A stretch of 33,035 nt of DNA from Bacteroidales bacterium UBA3289 (GTDB lineage Bacteria > Bacteroidota > Bacteroidia > Bacteroidales > UBA932): positions 1 through 33,035 of the forward strand of contig DETL01000031.1 of assembly GCA_002361625.1 (NCBI GenBank). The letters are read 5' to 3'. The translations under genes were made by a program, and so were the position numbers. The notes below the pieces were generated by a model. It searched no databases. It was not told where the DNA came from and saw only the letters and a program-made list of their open reading frames with translations. Of this stretch, positions 1 to 6,395 are shown in pieces. Numbering within the stretch: position 1 is the stretch's first letter; each line of letters opens with the position of its first letter.

Positions 1-41
1 CACCCCATTTGTCTAATAGACCACAATAAAAACAGTTAGAT

Positions 42-515
42 ATGCATGATTATTTCTATCGCTTCATGAGCTTTCTCGAGGAACTGATTCCTGCCATCCT
101 AATCCTGTTGCCCGTCGTGCTATACTATCTCCATCGGCGGAATGTTCTCCGGACCCAAAAGGAAATCCTTCTCAAGGAGATCGAGAAAGGCAGCATTGTC
201 GATCCCGAGTTGCTTGCCAAGTCCCTGACGAGTCCTGTATCCGAGGAAGAGCGGCTTCAGCACAATCTTCGCTGCGGTATCATCTTCAGTCTGGCCGGAA
301 TCGTCATTCTCGTTGCTACGTCTGTATTTTATTCGTATCTGAGGGGTGTTTACGCCGTGAATGCGAATGGAACGACGTTCGACCCTGCGGACATGGCGCG
401 CATTACACTGGTCGTGACGTTGGTACTGGTTGTGGCTGGCATCGTACTCAGTGTGGGAATCGCATTTCTGGTGTCCTATTTCAACCAGAAGAAAAAGATG
501 CAGAAGACGGCATAA
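42..515 (+). CDS. DUF6249-like integral membrane protein
   Basis: A 157-residue protein with three predicted membrane segments, near residues 14-30, 78-100 and 118-147. A charged stretch between the first two (about residues 31-77, rich in Lys and Glu) is probably cytoplasmic. Size, topology and position directly before an ECF sigma factor resemble the DUF6249 family of Bacteroidota; I recognise this from general pattern, not a search. The stop is 6 bp before the sigma factor start, so the two are almost certainly co-transcribed. Inference: it may sense or report envelope state to the sigma factor. No catalytic motif is visible. The ATG at 42 is the first plausible start and follows an AT-rich leader; the promoter probably lies beyond the window edge. 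Confidence 0.75.
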   Translation: MHDYFYRFMSFLEELIPAILILLPVVLYYLHRRNVLRTQKEILLKEIEKGSIVDPELLAKSLTSPVSEEERLQHNLRCGIIFSLAGIVILVATSVFYSYLRGVYAVNANGTTFDPADMARITLVVTLVLVVAGIVLSVGIAFLVSYFNQKKKMQKTA

Positions 516-521
516 CCGTCC

Positions 522-1007
522 ATGACCCGCGAGCAGTTCATAGCTGAAATTTCCACCTTGCAGGAGCCCCTCAGGCGGTTCCTGCTTGGCATGTGCCATG
601 GGGACGCTTTCACGGCCGACGACATTGCCCAGGACACCCTGCTGAAAGCATACCTGCATTACGGAACGTTCCAGGGGCGTTCCTCTTTCAGCACCTGGCT
701 GCTGAGGATCGGATACAACTGCTTCTGCGATCACGTGGGAAAGAGAATCCTGGACACCGAACCTATCACTGAAAAAGAGAACCAAATCCCTTGGGAGGAC
801 GGTCGGGAGCCGGACGGCGGCGCCTTGTATGCCGCGATCGATGGGTTGTCGGCATCGGAGAAAGCGTCTGTCCTTCTTTTCTATATGGAGGGTTATTCCG
901 TCAAGGAGATATCGGATATCCTGGGAATGCCCTCCGTGACGGTGCGGTCGCACCTGCACAGGGCACGGAGACACTTGAAGAAAAAACTGGAACGGTATGA
1001 AAGATAA
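522..1007 (+). CDS. ECF-type RNA polymerase sigma factor
   Basis: A 161-residue sigma-70 family protein of extracytoplasmic-function type. Region 2 lies at about residues 8-80 and shows the typical DDIAQDTLLKAY core-binding helix followed by SSFSTWLLRIGYN. Region 4 lies at about residues 105-158, with the helix-turn-helix YSVKEISDILGMPSVTVRSH and a basic tail. The length is normal for the family and there is no extra C-terminal domain. It directs core RNA polymerase to a small set of promoters. It sits 6 bp after a membrane protein gene and overlaps the next small membrane protein gene by 11 bp, so the three form one translationally coupled unit. The promoters it recognises cannot be deduced here. 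Confidence 0.93.
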   Translation: MTREQFIAEISTLQEPLRRFLLGMCHGDAFTADDIAQDTLLKAYLHYGTFQGRSSFSTWLLRIGYNCFCDHVGKRILDTEPITEKENQIPWEDGREPDGGALYAAIDGLSASEKASVLLFYMEGYSVKEISDILGMPSVTVRSHLHRARRHLKKKLERYER

Positions 1008-1299
1008 AGAAATCAGGCAATTCTTCCTGCAGCATAAGCCGGAGGTCGAAAACAGCGGACCTTTCATGAAAGAGGTCGTCCGCCAGATCCATGCCATGCC
1101 CGTCCCGGCCGCCATGAACCCGGATCGGCAGAAGGAGGACTGCATCCGCATCGTTCTCGAACTGTCCCGAAGGGATTTACGGGCCGTCCGCCTGGCTGTC
1201 GGAGTCGTCGTCGCCGTCGTGATCCTTTCTGCCGTAACGGTATCCCTGCTGCCTCCCGACTTCCTGCCGACCGAATTCGAATTGTTCACGTTCAAATAG
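997..1299 (+). CDS. Small single-pass membrane protein, candidate anti-sigma partner
   Basis: A 100-residue protein with a polar N-terminal part (about 1-62), one hydrophobic segment (about 64-85) and a short C-terminal tail. By the positive-inside rule the N-terminal part is cytoplasmic. I see no zinc-binding HxxxCxxC anti-sigma motif and recognise no named family. Its start codon lies inside the last codons of the sigma factor gene (11-bp overlap), an arrangement typical of sigma/anti-sigma pairs, so an anti-sigma or sigma-tethering role is the leading inference. The small size and lack of a periplasmic domain would make it an atypical anti-sigma factor. Confidence 0.75.
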   Translation: MKDKEIRQFFLQHKPEVENSGPFMKEVVRQIHAMPVPAAMNPDRQKEDCIRIVLELSRRDLRAVRLAVGVVVAVVILSAVTVSLLPPDFLPTEFELFTFK

Positions 1300-1335
1300 G
1301 CATCCCGCCAGGACTGAAATACGGGAAGAAATGCG

Positions 1336-1343
1336 TATCTTTG
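1336..1343 (+). promoter_or_regulatory. Bacteroidota -7 promoter element
   Basis: TATCTTTG matches TAnnTTTG exactly and ends 18 nt before the ATG at 1362. No good -33 TTTG is visible, so the call rests on the -7 box and its position. Confidence 0.55.
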
Positions 1344-1361
1344 GCGAAAACCGAAGAACCT

Positions 1362-2666
1362 ATGAAACGCTTTTTCCTTCTTATCGGCCTGGCAATGGCG
1401 CTCCTGCCGGTCCGTGCCCAAGACAATACGAAGGGGTATTACAAGGATATTTTCATGGACAGCGGCATCATGCTGAATTCCCGGACGGACCTGCCGGTGA
1501 CCGAGATGCTGGGACTGTCGATGGAAGCCTTCGTGTCCACCCCGCACAGCTCCGCCCGGAAATACAAGTTCACCCGCGCAGATTCCCTGCGGCAGCGGGA
1601 ATTGATCGCCGGTTCACCGATCGATGAGAACGGCATCCTGCTGTATCCCGACGGCCAGCCGCGCTTCCGGATGGTCTATATGAATGGAGGAAAAGCGGCC
1701 AATCACGCCCGCTCCCTGCAGGAAACCGGCCGGCAGGCGATCCAGGATTTCGTGAAGGCGGGCGGCAGTTATCTGGGATCCTGCGCCGGTGCTTACATCG
1801 CCAGTGTCGGCTCCGTGAAACCCGGGGAATCCCAGGTGAGCTATCTCGGAACCTACATGGGCCTATGGCCGGGGCATGCCGTTGCAACCAAGCTGGAGAA
1901 ATCCTACACCGCGGTGGACATCGTTCCCGACAGTCCGCTGACCCGGTATTTCGACTTCGACGGGCGCATGCACATCGACAGTGTCCGGCACAATGGCGGC
2001 TGCTATCCCAACTGGGAGACGGCGCCGGAGGGGACGGAAATCCTGGCTACCTATCACACGACGGGCCGGAAGCTGGAGCGGGACATCGACGGCAAGCCGG
2101 TCGTCTGGGCCCACAAGGCATCGGCCGAAACCGGCCGGGTGGTCCTCTGCGGCTCCCATCCTGAAGGGGCGCGGATCGAGTCGGACAACCTGCGCCTGAT
2201 GGCCGCCATGGTCCGCTATGCCCTGGCCGGCAATGGAACGCCGCAGCTCAAGGCCGTCCTGCATCCCGGCGAGCCGCGGGAAATGAAGGCCTATTCCTCC
2301 CAGAACGATCCGGCCCACGCCCGCATCGGCGACCGGCAGTACCATCACTTCCGGATCGATGTCCCGGCGGGCGTCAAGACCTTGACCATCAGCCTGGAAG
2401 GGGTCCTGGACGCCGACGACTTCGACCTGCATCTCTATGCCTCCCGCAAAGGCTTCGCCTATGCCGGTGAGGCACCGTGGTGCAATGTCGGTCAGCGTGT
2501 GGACAAGAAGCTGGAAATCAGCGATCCCACGCCCGGAACCTACTACATTTCCGTATATTGTGCGACCACCGTCACTGCCACGGAAGGTAAGTTCGGCGTG
2601 GAGTACGGTGGTCGTACGGATGTCTTGAACGGTGTTCCTTACACCATCCGGGTGGATTTCGAGTAG
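1362..2666 (+). CDS. Secreted BPL_N/class I glutamine amidotransferase-like protein with C-terminal PPC domain
   Basis: A 434-residue exported protein. Residues 1-20 (MKRFFLLIGLAMALLPVRAQ) form a signal peptide. Residues of about 95-290 form a class I glutamine-amidotransferase-like fold of the BPL_N type: the nucleophile elbow GGSYLGSCAGAY places the cysteine near residue 141, and GSHPEGA supplies His266 and Glu268, so the Cys-His-Glu triad looks intact. Residues of about 310-430 look like a bacterial pre-peptidase C-terminal (PPC) beta-sandwich (YHHFRIDVPAGVKTLTISLE, DDFDLHLY, PGTYYISV). BPL_N domains occur in secreted Bacteroidota proteins of uncertain activity; a periplasmic or surface amidase or peptidase is possible. 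The start at 1362 is chosen because it begins the signal peptide and follows a -7 box. It ends 5 bp from the convergent hsp20 gene. Confidence 0.82.
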   Translation: MKRFFLLIGLAMALLPVRAQDNTKGYYKDIFMDSGIMLNSRTDLPVTEMLGLSMEAFVSTPHSSARKYKFTRADSLRQRELIAGSPIDENGILLYPDGQPRFRMVYMNGGKAANHARSLQETGRQAIQDFVKAGGSYLGSCAGAYIASVGSVKPGESQVSYLGTYMGLWPGHAVATKLEKSYTAVDIVPDSPLTRYFDFDGRMHIDSVRHNGGCYPNWETAPEGTEILATYHTTGRKLERDIDGKPVVWAHKASAETGRVVLCGSHPEGARIESDNLRLMAAMVRYALAGNGTPQLKAVLHPGEPREMKAYSSQNDPAHARIGDRQYHHFRIDVPAGVKTLTISLEGVLDADDFDLHLYASRKGFAYAGEAPWCNVGQRVDKKLEISDPTPGTYYISVYCATTVTATEGKFGVEYGGRTDVLNGVPYTIRVDFE

Positions 2667-2671
2667 GTCGC

Positions 2672-3094
2672 TTACTTGACCTCGATCTGCTTCTTGGCCT
2701 TCTCCACCTCGACCTTCTTGATCTTGGGGATGTTGACGGCGAGGACGCCGTTCTCGACCTTGGCGCCGATCGCTTCCCGGTCGGCATCTTCCGGAAGGAG
2801 CATCGTCTGCTGGAACTTGGTGTAGGAGAACTCGCGGCGGAGATAGTGGCCCTTGTGGCCTTCCTTGTTCTCGGCCTTCTTCTCCATGTTGATCACCAGG
2901 TCGCCTTCTTCGTCCAGATGGACGTTGAAGTCCTCCTTGGTCATGCCCGGAGCGGCGAGCTCGAGCTCGTAGGCTTCCGGAGTCTCGATGACGTTGATGG
3001 CCGGGGCGGTTGCCTTCGGACGGTCCATCCAGTTGTTGTCAAAGAAATCGTTGAAGATGTCGGGCATCCAGCCATTGTGTCTTGCAGGTAACAT
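2672..3094 (-). CDS. Hsp20/alpha-crystallin small heat-shock protein
   Basis: A 140-residue small heat-shock protein. The N-terminal arm (PDIFNDFFDNNW) is typical of bacterial Hsp20. The alpha-crystallin domain covers about residues 32-135 with ELELAAPGMTKEDFNVHLDEEGDLVI and the late signature ENGVLAVNIPK. Such proteins are ATP-independent holdases in the cytoplasm that hand clients to DnaK/DnaJ/GrpE; dnaJ and grpE lie about 26 kb away in this window. The gene is monocistronic and convergent with the BPL_N gene. It has an unusually strong Shine-Dalgarno for this phylum, and I could not find a TAnnTTTG -7 box upstream, so its promoter may differ from the housekeeping type. Confidence 0.95.
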   Translation of the reverse strand: MLPARHNGWMPDIFNDFFDNNWMDRPKATAPAINVIETPEAYELELAAPGMTKEDFNVHLDEEGDLVINMEKKAENKEGHKGHYLRREFSYTKFQQTMLLPEDADREAIGAKVENGVLAVNIPKIKKVEVEKAKKQIEVK

Positions 3095-3098
3095 GATA

Positions 3099-3105
3099 AC
3101 CTCCT
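3099..3105 (-). promoter_or_regulatory. Strong Shine-Dalgarno of the hsp20 gene
   Basis: On the minus strand AGGAGGT lies 4 nt before the ATG at 3094. This perfect anti-SD match is rare in Bacteroidota and fixes the start codon. Confidence 0.75.
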
Positions 3106-3200
3106 ATTTTTATTTTGTTTTACTTTCCATTTTCACGTTCCCTCGGTGGGAACCGTGTTCGCCCAAGGAAAGGCAAATCCGGGGCCATGGCCTGAGAATG

Positions 3201-3273
3201 GACAAAATGGCAGTTGTAACCGACTAAATGTCAATAAGTTATGACAAAATGGCGGGATTTTGGCCATTTCGTC
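3201..3273. promoter_or_regulatory. Three GAC(A/G)AAATGGC boxes, candidate operator
   Basis: GACAAAATGGC occurs at 3201-3211 and 3243-3253 in direct orientation. GACGAAATGGC occurs inverted at 3263-3273. The last two form an inverted repeat with a 9-nt centre, and the inverted copy falls in the -33/-7 spacer of the upxY-like promoter. This suggests a repressor or activator site; the first copy could also affect the divergent hsp20 gene. Confidence 0.5.
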
Positions 3274-3290
3274 CGAAAAACGTAACTTTG
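3260..3290 (+). promoter_or_regulatory. Promoter of the upxY-like gene
   Basis: A -33 TTG (3260-3262) is followed after 20 bp by the -7 box TAACTTTG (3283-3290). Only 8 nt separate the -7 box from the ATG at 3299, so the transcript should be nearly leaderless. Confidence 0.7.
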
Positions 3291-3298
3291 CAAGAGTG

Positions 3299-3907
3299 AT
3301 GGAACGACAGCCCGAACTGCACTGGTACGCCCTCAAGGTTTTCTTCAACAAGGTCTTCGAGATGGAGGCCCTGGCGGACGAGTTGGGCCTGGAGAGTTTC
3401 ATCCCGGTCCGGAAAGTCCAGCTCCAGGGCGAAGAGCATCTCCGGATCGCGAAAAGGCTGGCGACTCCGGACGACCGCCGGATCGACAACCAATACGTCC
3501 AGGCGGGCCCGGTCATCTTCAAGCGGGAGCCGGTCGTGAATTCCCTGTTCTTTGTCCGGGCGCCGGCCAGCCGGCTCCAGGAGATCGAGAATGCCCTGCA
3601 GGGGAGGGGCTTCCTTTATAAGATGGCCGACCACCAGCGTCCTTCCATCATCCCGGACCGGGAGATGGGCATCTTCATGCTGGTCTGTTCTTCGGGAGCG
3701 GACGGACTGGAATTCTTCTGCGACGAGGAATTCACCCGCTACCGGCAAGGGGACAGGGTCCGCGTGCTGGAAGGCCCGTTAAAGGGGGCGGAAGGGTATA
3801 TCAAGCGGATCCGGAAAGACCGCCGTCTGCTGGTCGCCATCGAAGGATTCATCGCGGTCGCGACGACCTTCATTCCACCTCAATTTCTTGCCAAGGTAAC
3901 AGATTGA
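3299..3907 (+). CDS. UpxY-like / NusG-family transcription antiterminator
   Basis: A 202-residue NusG-family protein. The N-terminal NGN domain begins with HWYALKVFFNKVFEMEALADELG, the typical opening of Bacteroides UpxY/specialised NusG proteins. A KOW motif lies in the C-terminal part (GDRVRVLEGPLKGAEGYIKRI). These proteins bind elongating RNA polymerase and let it read through long polysaccharide operons. The ATG at 3299 is chosen because it begins the NGN domain and follows a promoter. Unlike usual upxY genes it is not followed by a polysaccharide operon: the next gene is convergent and overlaps its 3' end by 38 bp. It could act in trans, for instance on the glycosyltransferase genes at 9.2-12.8 kb; that is speculative. 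Confidence 0.85.
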   Translation: MERQPELHWYALKVFFNKVFEMEALADELGLESFIPVRKVQLQGEEHLRIAKRLATPDDRRIDNQYVQAGPVIFKREPVVNSLFFVRAPASRLQEIENALQGRGFLYKMADHQRPSIIPDREMGIFMLVCSSGADGLEFFCDEEFTRYRQGDRVRVLEGPLKGAEGYIKRIRKDRRLLVAIEGFIAVATTFIPPQFLAKVTD

Positions 3908-4871
3908 GCCAATCGTAGAAGAAACCGAAGGCGAAAGGAACCGCCAGGCAGAGCAGTTTCCACCACCCGGGCAGCACGATCAGCCACAGCAGGATCAGGA
4001 TCGGCAGGCCGAACATCCGGATCATGGACCGGACGGTATTGCGCCAGGCCGGATCCTTCAGCTTCTTGTGGCAGAGGTATTCCGCGGCGGCCCAGAGAGG
4101 CAGGGTCAGGACGGCACTGACGAGGGAAAGGGGCGACAGGAGCACCGCCAGGGGAATGTTCGTCTTGTGCGGGGGCTTGACTTCCGCCAGGCGGGCCTCG
4201 TAGTTCTCATCGTCCGGAATGTACAGGATCAGTTCCTTCATCCGGTTGAACAGCAGTTCCCGGAAATCCTTGTAAGTCTCCGCCTCCGTGCAATCCTTAT
4301 GCTCCGCGAGGAAGGCGTTCACGTCGATGGGTTCGCCGTAGCGGATGTCGCAGGTGGTCCTGAAATGGAAATAATCGCCGTATTCGATGCCGGTGGGAAT
4401 CACCCAGGTCTGCCGCTTTTCGGCGCTCGCAAAGGCGATGCGGGCGATGCCCTTCTGGATGGGCAGGAGGGAGTGTTTGGGCCGATGCCGCCCTTCGGCG
4501 AACATGCAGAAAGGGGTGCCTTCGGCCAGGATCCCGTCCACCTCCCGGAAGGTTTCCAGGTTCTGCAGCACGGCGGCGGCACCGTTGCGGATGCGGGCCA
4601 GCGGAAGGATGTGCAGGAAGCGGAGGAACTTCTCGACGGCGGGTTTCTTGAAGACGTCGGAACGGGCCCCGAAGGAGGTCGCGGTTTTCCGGGAACGCAG
4701 GATCACGAGCGGATCCATCAGGGTATTCGTATGGTTCGGGGCGATGAGGACGGCTCCGTCCCGGGGAATGGCTCCATGGATGGTCGTCCGGGAATAACTA
4801 CGCCCCGTATTGCAGTCGCACCAGAACTTCAGGATGCGATAGCGGATTTCTCTTGCGCGGTTTTTCTCCAT
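3870..4871 (-). CDS. PlsC-like glycerolipid acyltransferase
   Basis: A 333-residue lysophospholipid/glycerol-phosphate acyltransferase-family protein. Residues 45-54 (PNHTNTLMDP) hold the catalytic His47 and Asp53 with five residues between them, rather than the usual four; FAEGRHRPKHSLLPIQKGIARIAF is the later substrate-binding block. Two or three hydrophobic segments follow at about residues 240-325, anchoring it in the inner membrane. The HX5D spacing recalls the GAT/DHAPAT-like branch more than classical PlsC, so the acceptor is uncertain. The gene overlaps the upstream transporter gene by 43 bp, implying one transcript, and overlaps the convergent upxY-like gene by 38 bp. I give no symbol because assignment to plsC is not secure. 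Confidence 0.85.
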   Translation of the reverse strand: MEKNRAREIRYRILKFWCDCNTGRSYSRTTIHGAIPRDGAVLIAPNHTNTLMDPLVILRSRKTATSFGARSDVFKKPAVEKFLRFLHILPLARIRNGAAAVLQNLETFREVDGILAEGTPFCMFAEGRHRPKHSLLPIQKGIARIAFASAEKRQTWVIPTGIEYGDYFHFRTTCDIRYGEPIDVNAFLAEHKDCTEAETYKDFRELLFNRMKELILYIPDDENYEARLAEVKPPHKTNIPLAVLLSPLSLVSAVLTLPLWAAAEYLCHKKLKDPAWRNTVRSMIRMFGLPILILLWLIVLPGWWKLLCLAVPFAFGFFYDWLNLLPWQEIEVE

Positions 4872-5806
4872 GATTTACGGTTGAAGTAGAAGGCTGTGGC
4901 CAGCCCGGAAACGATGTGCCAGATCCCCCACCAGGCCGTGATGACGAGCATGCCGCCATGGGGCGGGAAATAAGCGAAGAGGGGCGTGCCCAGCAGGAGT
5001 ACGAGGCCCAGTCCGGAATTCTGGATGCCGGTTTCGATGGTCAGGGTGCGCTTGTCGGCCTCGGGAAGCCGGAAGATGGCGGCGACGTTGTAGCCGATGG
5101 AAAGGGCCACGAGGTTGTGGATCAGCACGATCAGGAAGATGTATTTGATGCACTTCAGGAAGGCGTCCATGTTGCCGGCGAAGGAGAGGATGACCATCGC
5201 GATGAAAAAGGCGATGGAGATATACTGGAGTGGCTTCTTGAGGAAGTCCGCCACCTTCGGGAGGTACCGGGCGGTCAGGATGCCTGCCGCGAGCGGAATG
5301 CCCAGCAGGATGAAGATGGTCCGGAACACGTCCATCAGCGGGATGGCCAGGGTCGGGATGTCCGCATGGACCGCGGCGAAATGCAGGTAGGCGTTGCCCC
5401 AGAGCCAGAAATTGAACGGGGTCATCACGACGGCGAGGGCCGTGGAGATGGCGGTGAGGCTCACGGAAAGCTCGACATTGGCCTTGGCCAGGGAAGACAT
5501 GAAATTGGAGATGTTCCCGCCGGGGCAGGACGCCACCAGGATCATGCCCAGGCCCATCATCGGGGAAATCCACCGGCTGATGAGGATGGCGAGCAGGCAG
5601 GTGAAGGCCGGCAGCAGGACGAACTGGCACGTGGCGCCCAGGATGACGGATTTGGGCTTCTTGAACACGTCCACGAAAGTGCCCGGCTTGATGCCAAGCG
5701 AGACGCCGTACATGACGAAGGCAAGTACGATATTGATGGTGTTCATCCCACCGGCATTCAGGGTTACCTGGATCTGGTCGATGGCGGCTGCGGTTTCAGG
5801 TGACAT
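4829..5806 (-). CDS. BASS-family (bile acid:Na+ symporter-like) transporter
   Basis: A 325-residue inner-membrane protein with about nine hydrophobic segments. The pattern VASCPGGNISNFMSSLAKANVELSVS and ETGIQNSGLGLVLLL matches the two crossover regions that bind sodium and substrate in bile acid:sodium symporters. The substrate cannot be read from the sequence; members carry bile acids, pantoate, pyruvate or other organic acids. It is the first gene of a two-gene unit, overlapping the acyltransferase gene by 43 bp. A sodium-coupled importer fits a cell that makes a sodium gradient with the NQR complex encoded in this window. The ATG at 5806 is followed by a short soluble N-terminus. Confidence 0.9.
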   Translation of the reverse strand: MSPETAAAIDQIQVTLNAGGMNTINIVLAFVMYGVSLGIKPGTFVDVFKKPKSVILGATCQFVLLPAFTCLLAILISRWISPMMGLGMILVASCPGGNISNFMSSLAKANVELSVSLTAISTALAVVMTPFNFWLWGNAYLHFAAVHADIPTLAIPLMDVFRTIFILLGIPLAAGILTARYLPKVADFLKKPLQYISIAFFIAMVILSFAGNMDAFLKCIKYIFLIVLIHNLVALSIGYNVAAIFRLPEADKRTLTIETGIQNSGLGLVLLLGTPLFAYFPPHGGMLVITAWWGIWHIVSGLATAFYFNRKSWRKTAQEKSAIAS

Positions 5807-5824
5807 ATCGGTCTAGGGCTCTGG

Positions 5825-6325
5825 TTAACTGTCTTGGGCGATCTTGAAAATGGCAGGGGAAAGGTGGCAGTACCCGGTGGGGTTCTTTTCCAGATACTCC
5901 TGGTGGTACTCCTCGGCCCTGTAGAAGTTCCGGAGGGGAAGGAGCTCCACGGCGAGGGGCTGGCCCAAGGCGGCGGCGCAGCGGTCCAGGGCGGCCCGGA
6001 TGGGCGGGACCTGCTCTTCGGAAACGAAGTAAACGCCTGTGCGGTAGCGTGTTCCTTCGTCCTCGCCCTGCTTGTTGAGACTCAGCGGGTCGATGGCCTT
6101 CAGGAACAGGTCGGTGAGTTTTTCCTCCCCGATGGTCTCGGTGTCGTATTGCAGGTGGACGGTCTCGGCATAGCCGGTCTTGTCCGTATAGACTTCCTTG
6201 TACGTGGGATTCTCGGTGAACCCGTTGGCGAAGCCCACCTCGGTGAAGGTGACTCCCTTCACGAGGGAGAAGAATCTCTGGGCGCCCCAGAAGCAGCCGG
6301 CGGCGAAATAGAGGTCTTTGGTCAT
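5825..6325 (-). CDS. msrA: Peptide methionine sulfoxide reductase MsrA
   Basis: A 166-residue MsrA that reduces the S-epimer of methionine sulfoxide in proteins. The catalytic GCFWG is at residues 10-14, followed by the family blocks GFANG, NPTYKEVYTDKTGYAETV and the C-terminal YHQEYLEKNPTGYC. There is no MsrB fusion. The start at 6325 (MTKDLYFAAGCFWG) is chosen over upstream in-frame codons because it gives the normal N-terminus and lies 21 nt downstream of a -7 box. It is monocistronic and divergent from uvrA. The stop lies 18 bp before the BASS transporter start on the same strand, so read-through into that gene is possible. Confidence 0.96.
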   Translation of the reverse strand: MTKDLYFAAGCFWGAQRFFSLVKGVTFTEVGFANGFTENPTYKEVYTDKTGYAETVHLQYDTETIGEEKLTDLFLKAIDPLSLNKQGEDEGTRYRTGVYFVSEEQVPPIRAALDRCAAALGQPLAVELLPLRNFYRAEEYHQEYLEKNPTGYCHLSPAIFKIAQDS

Positions 6326-6346
6326 GCCTTGTTTATAAACATCCTT

Positions 6347-6354
6347 CAAAAATA
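6347..6354 (-). promoter_or_regulatory. -7 element for msrA
   Basis: On the minus strand TATTTTTG fits TAnnTTTG and lies 21 nt before the msrA ATG. It faces away from the uvrA -7 box 14 bp away. Confidence 0.55.
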
Positions 6355-6368
6355 CGCAAAAAAATCCG

Positions 6369-6376
6369 TAACTTTG
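6369..6376 (+). promoter_or_regulatory. -7 element for uvrA
   Basis: TAACTTTG, a perfect TAnnTTTG, ends 19 nt before the uvrA ATG. A clear -33 is not visible. Confidence 0.6.
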
Positions 6377-6395
6377 CAATCTTAGCGATAAGGAT

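Noticed and set aside
11..21. Perfect palindrome GTCTAATAGAC before the first gene
   Set aside because: Only 5-bp arms, a single copy, and the upstream context is cut off by the window edge, so an operator cannot be supported.
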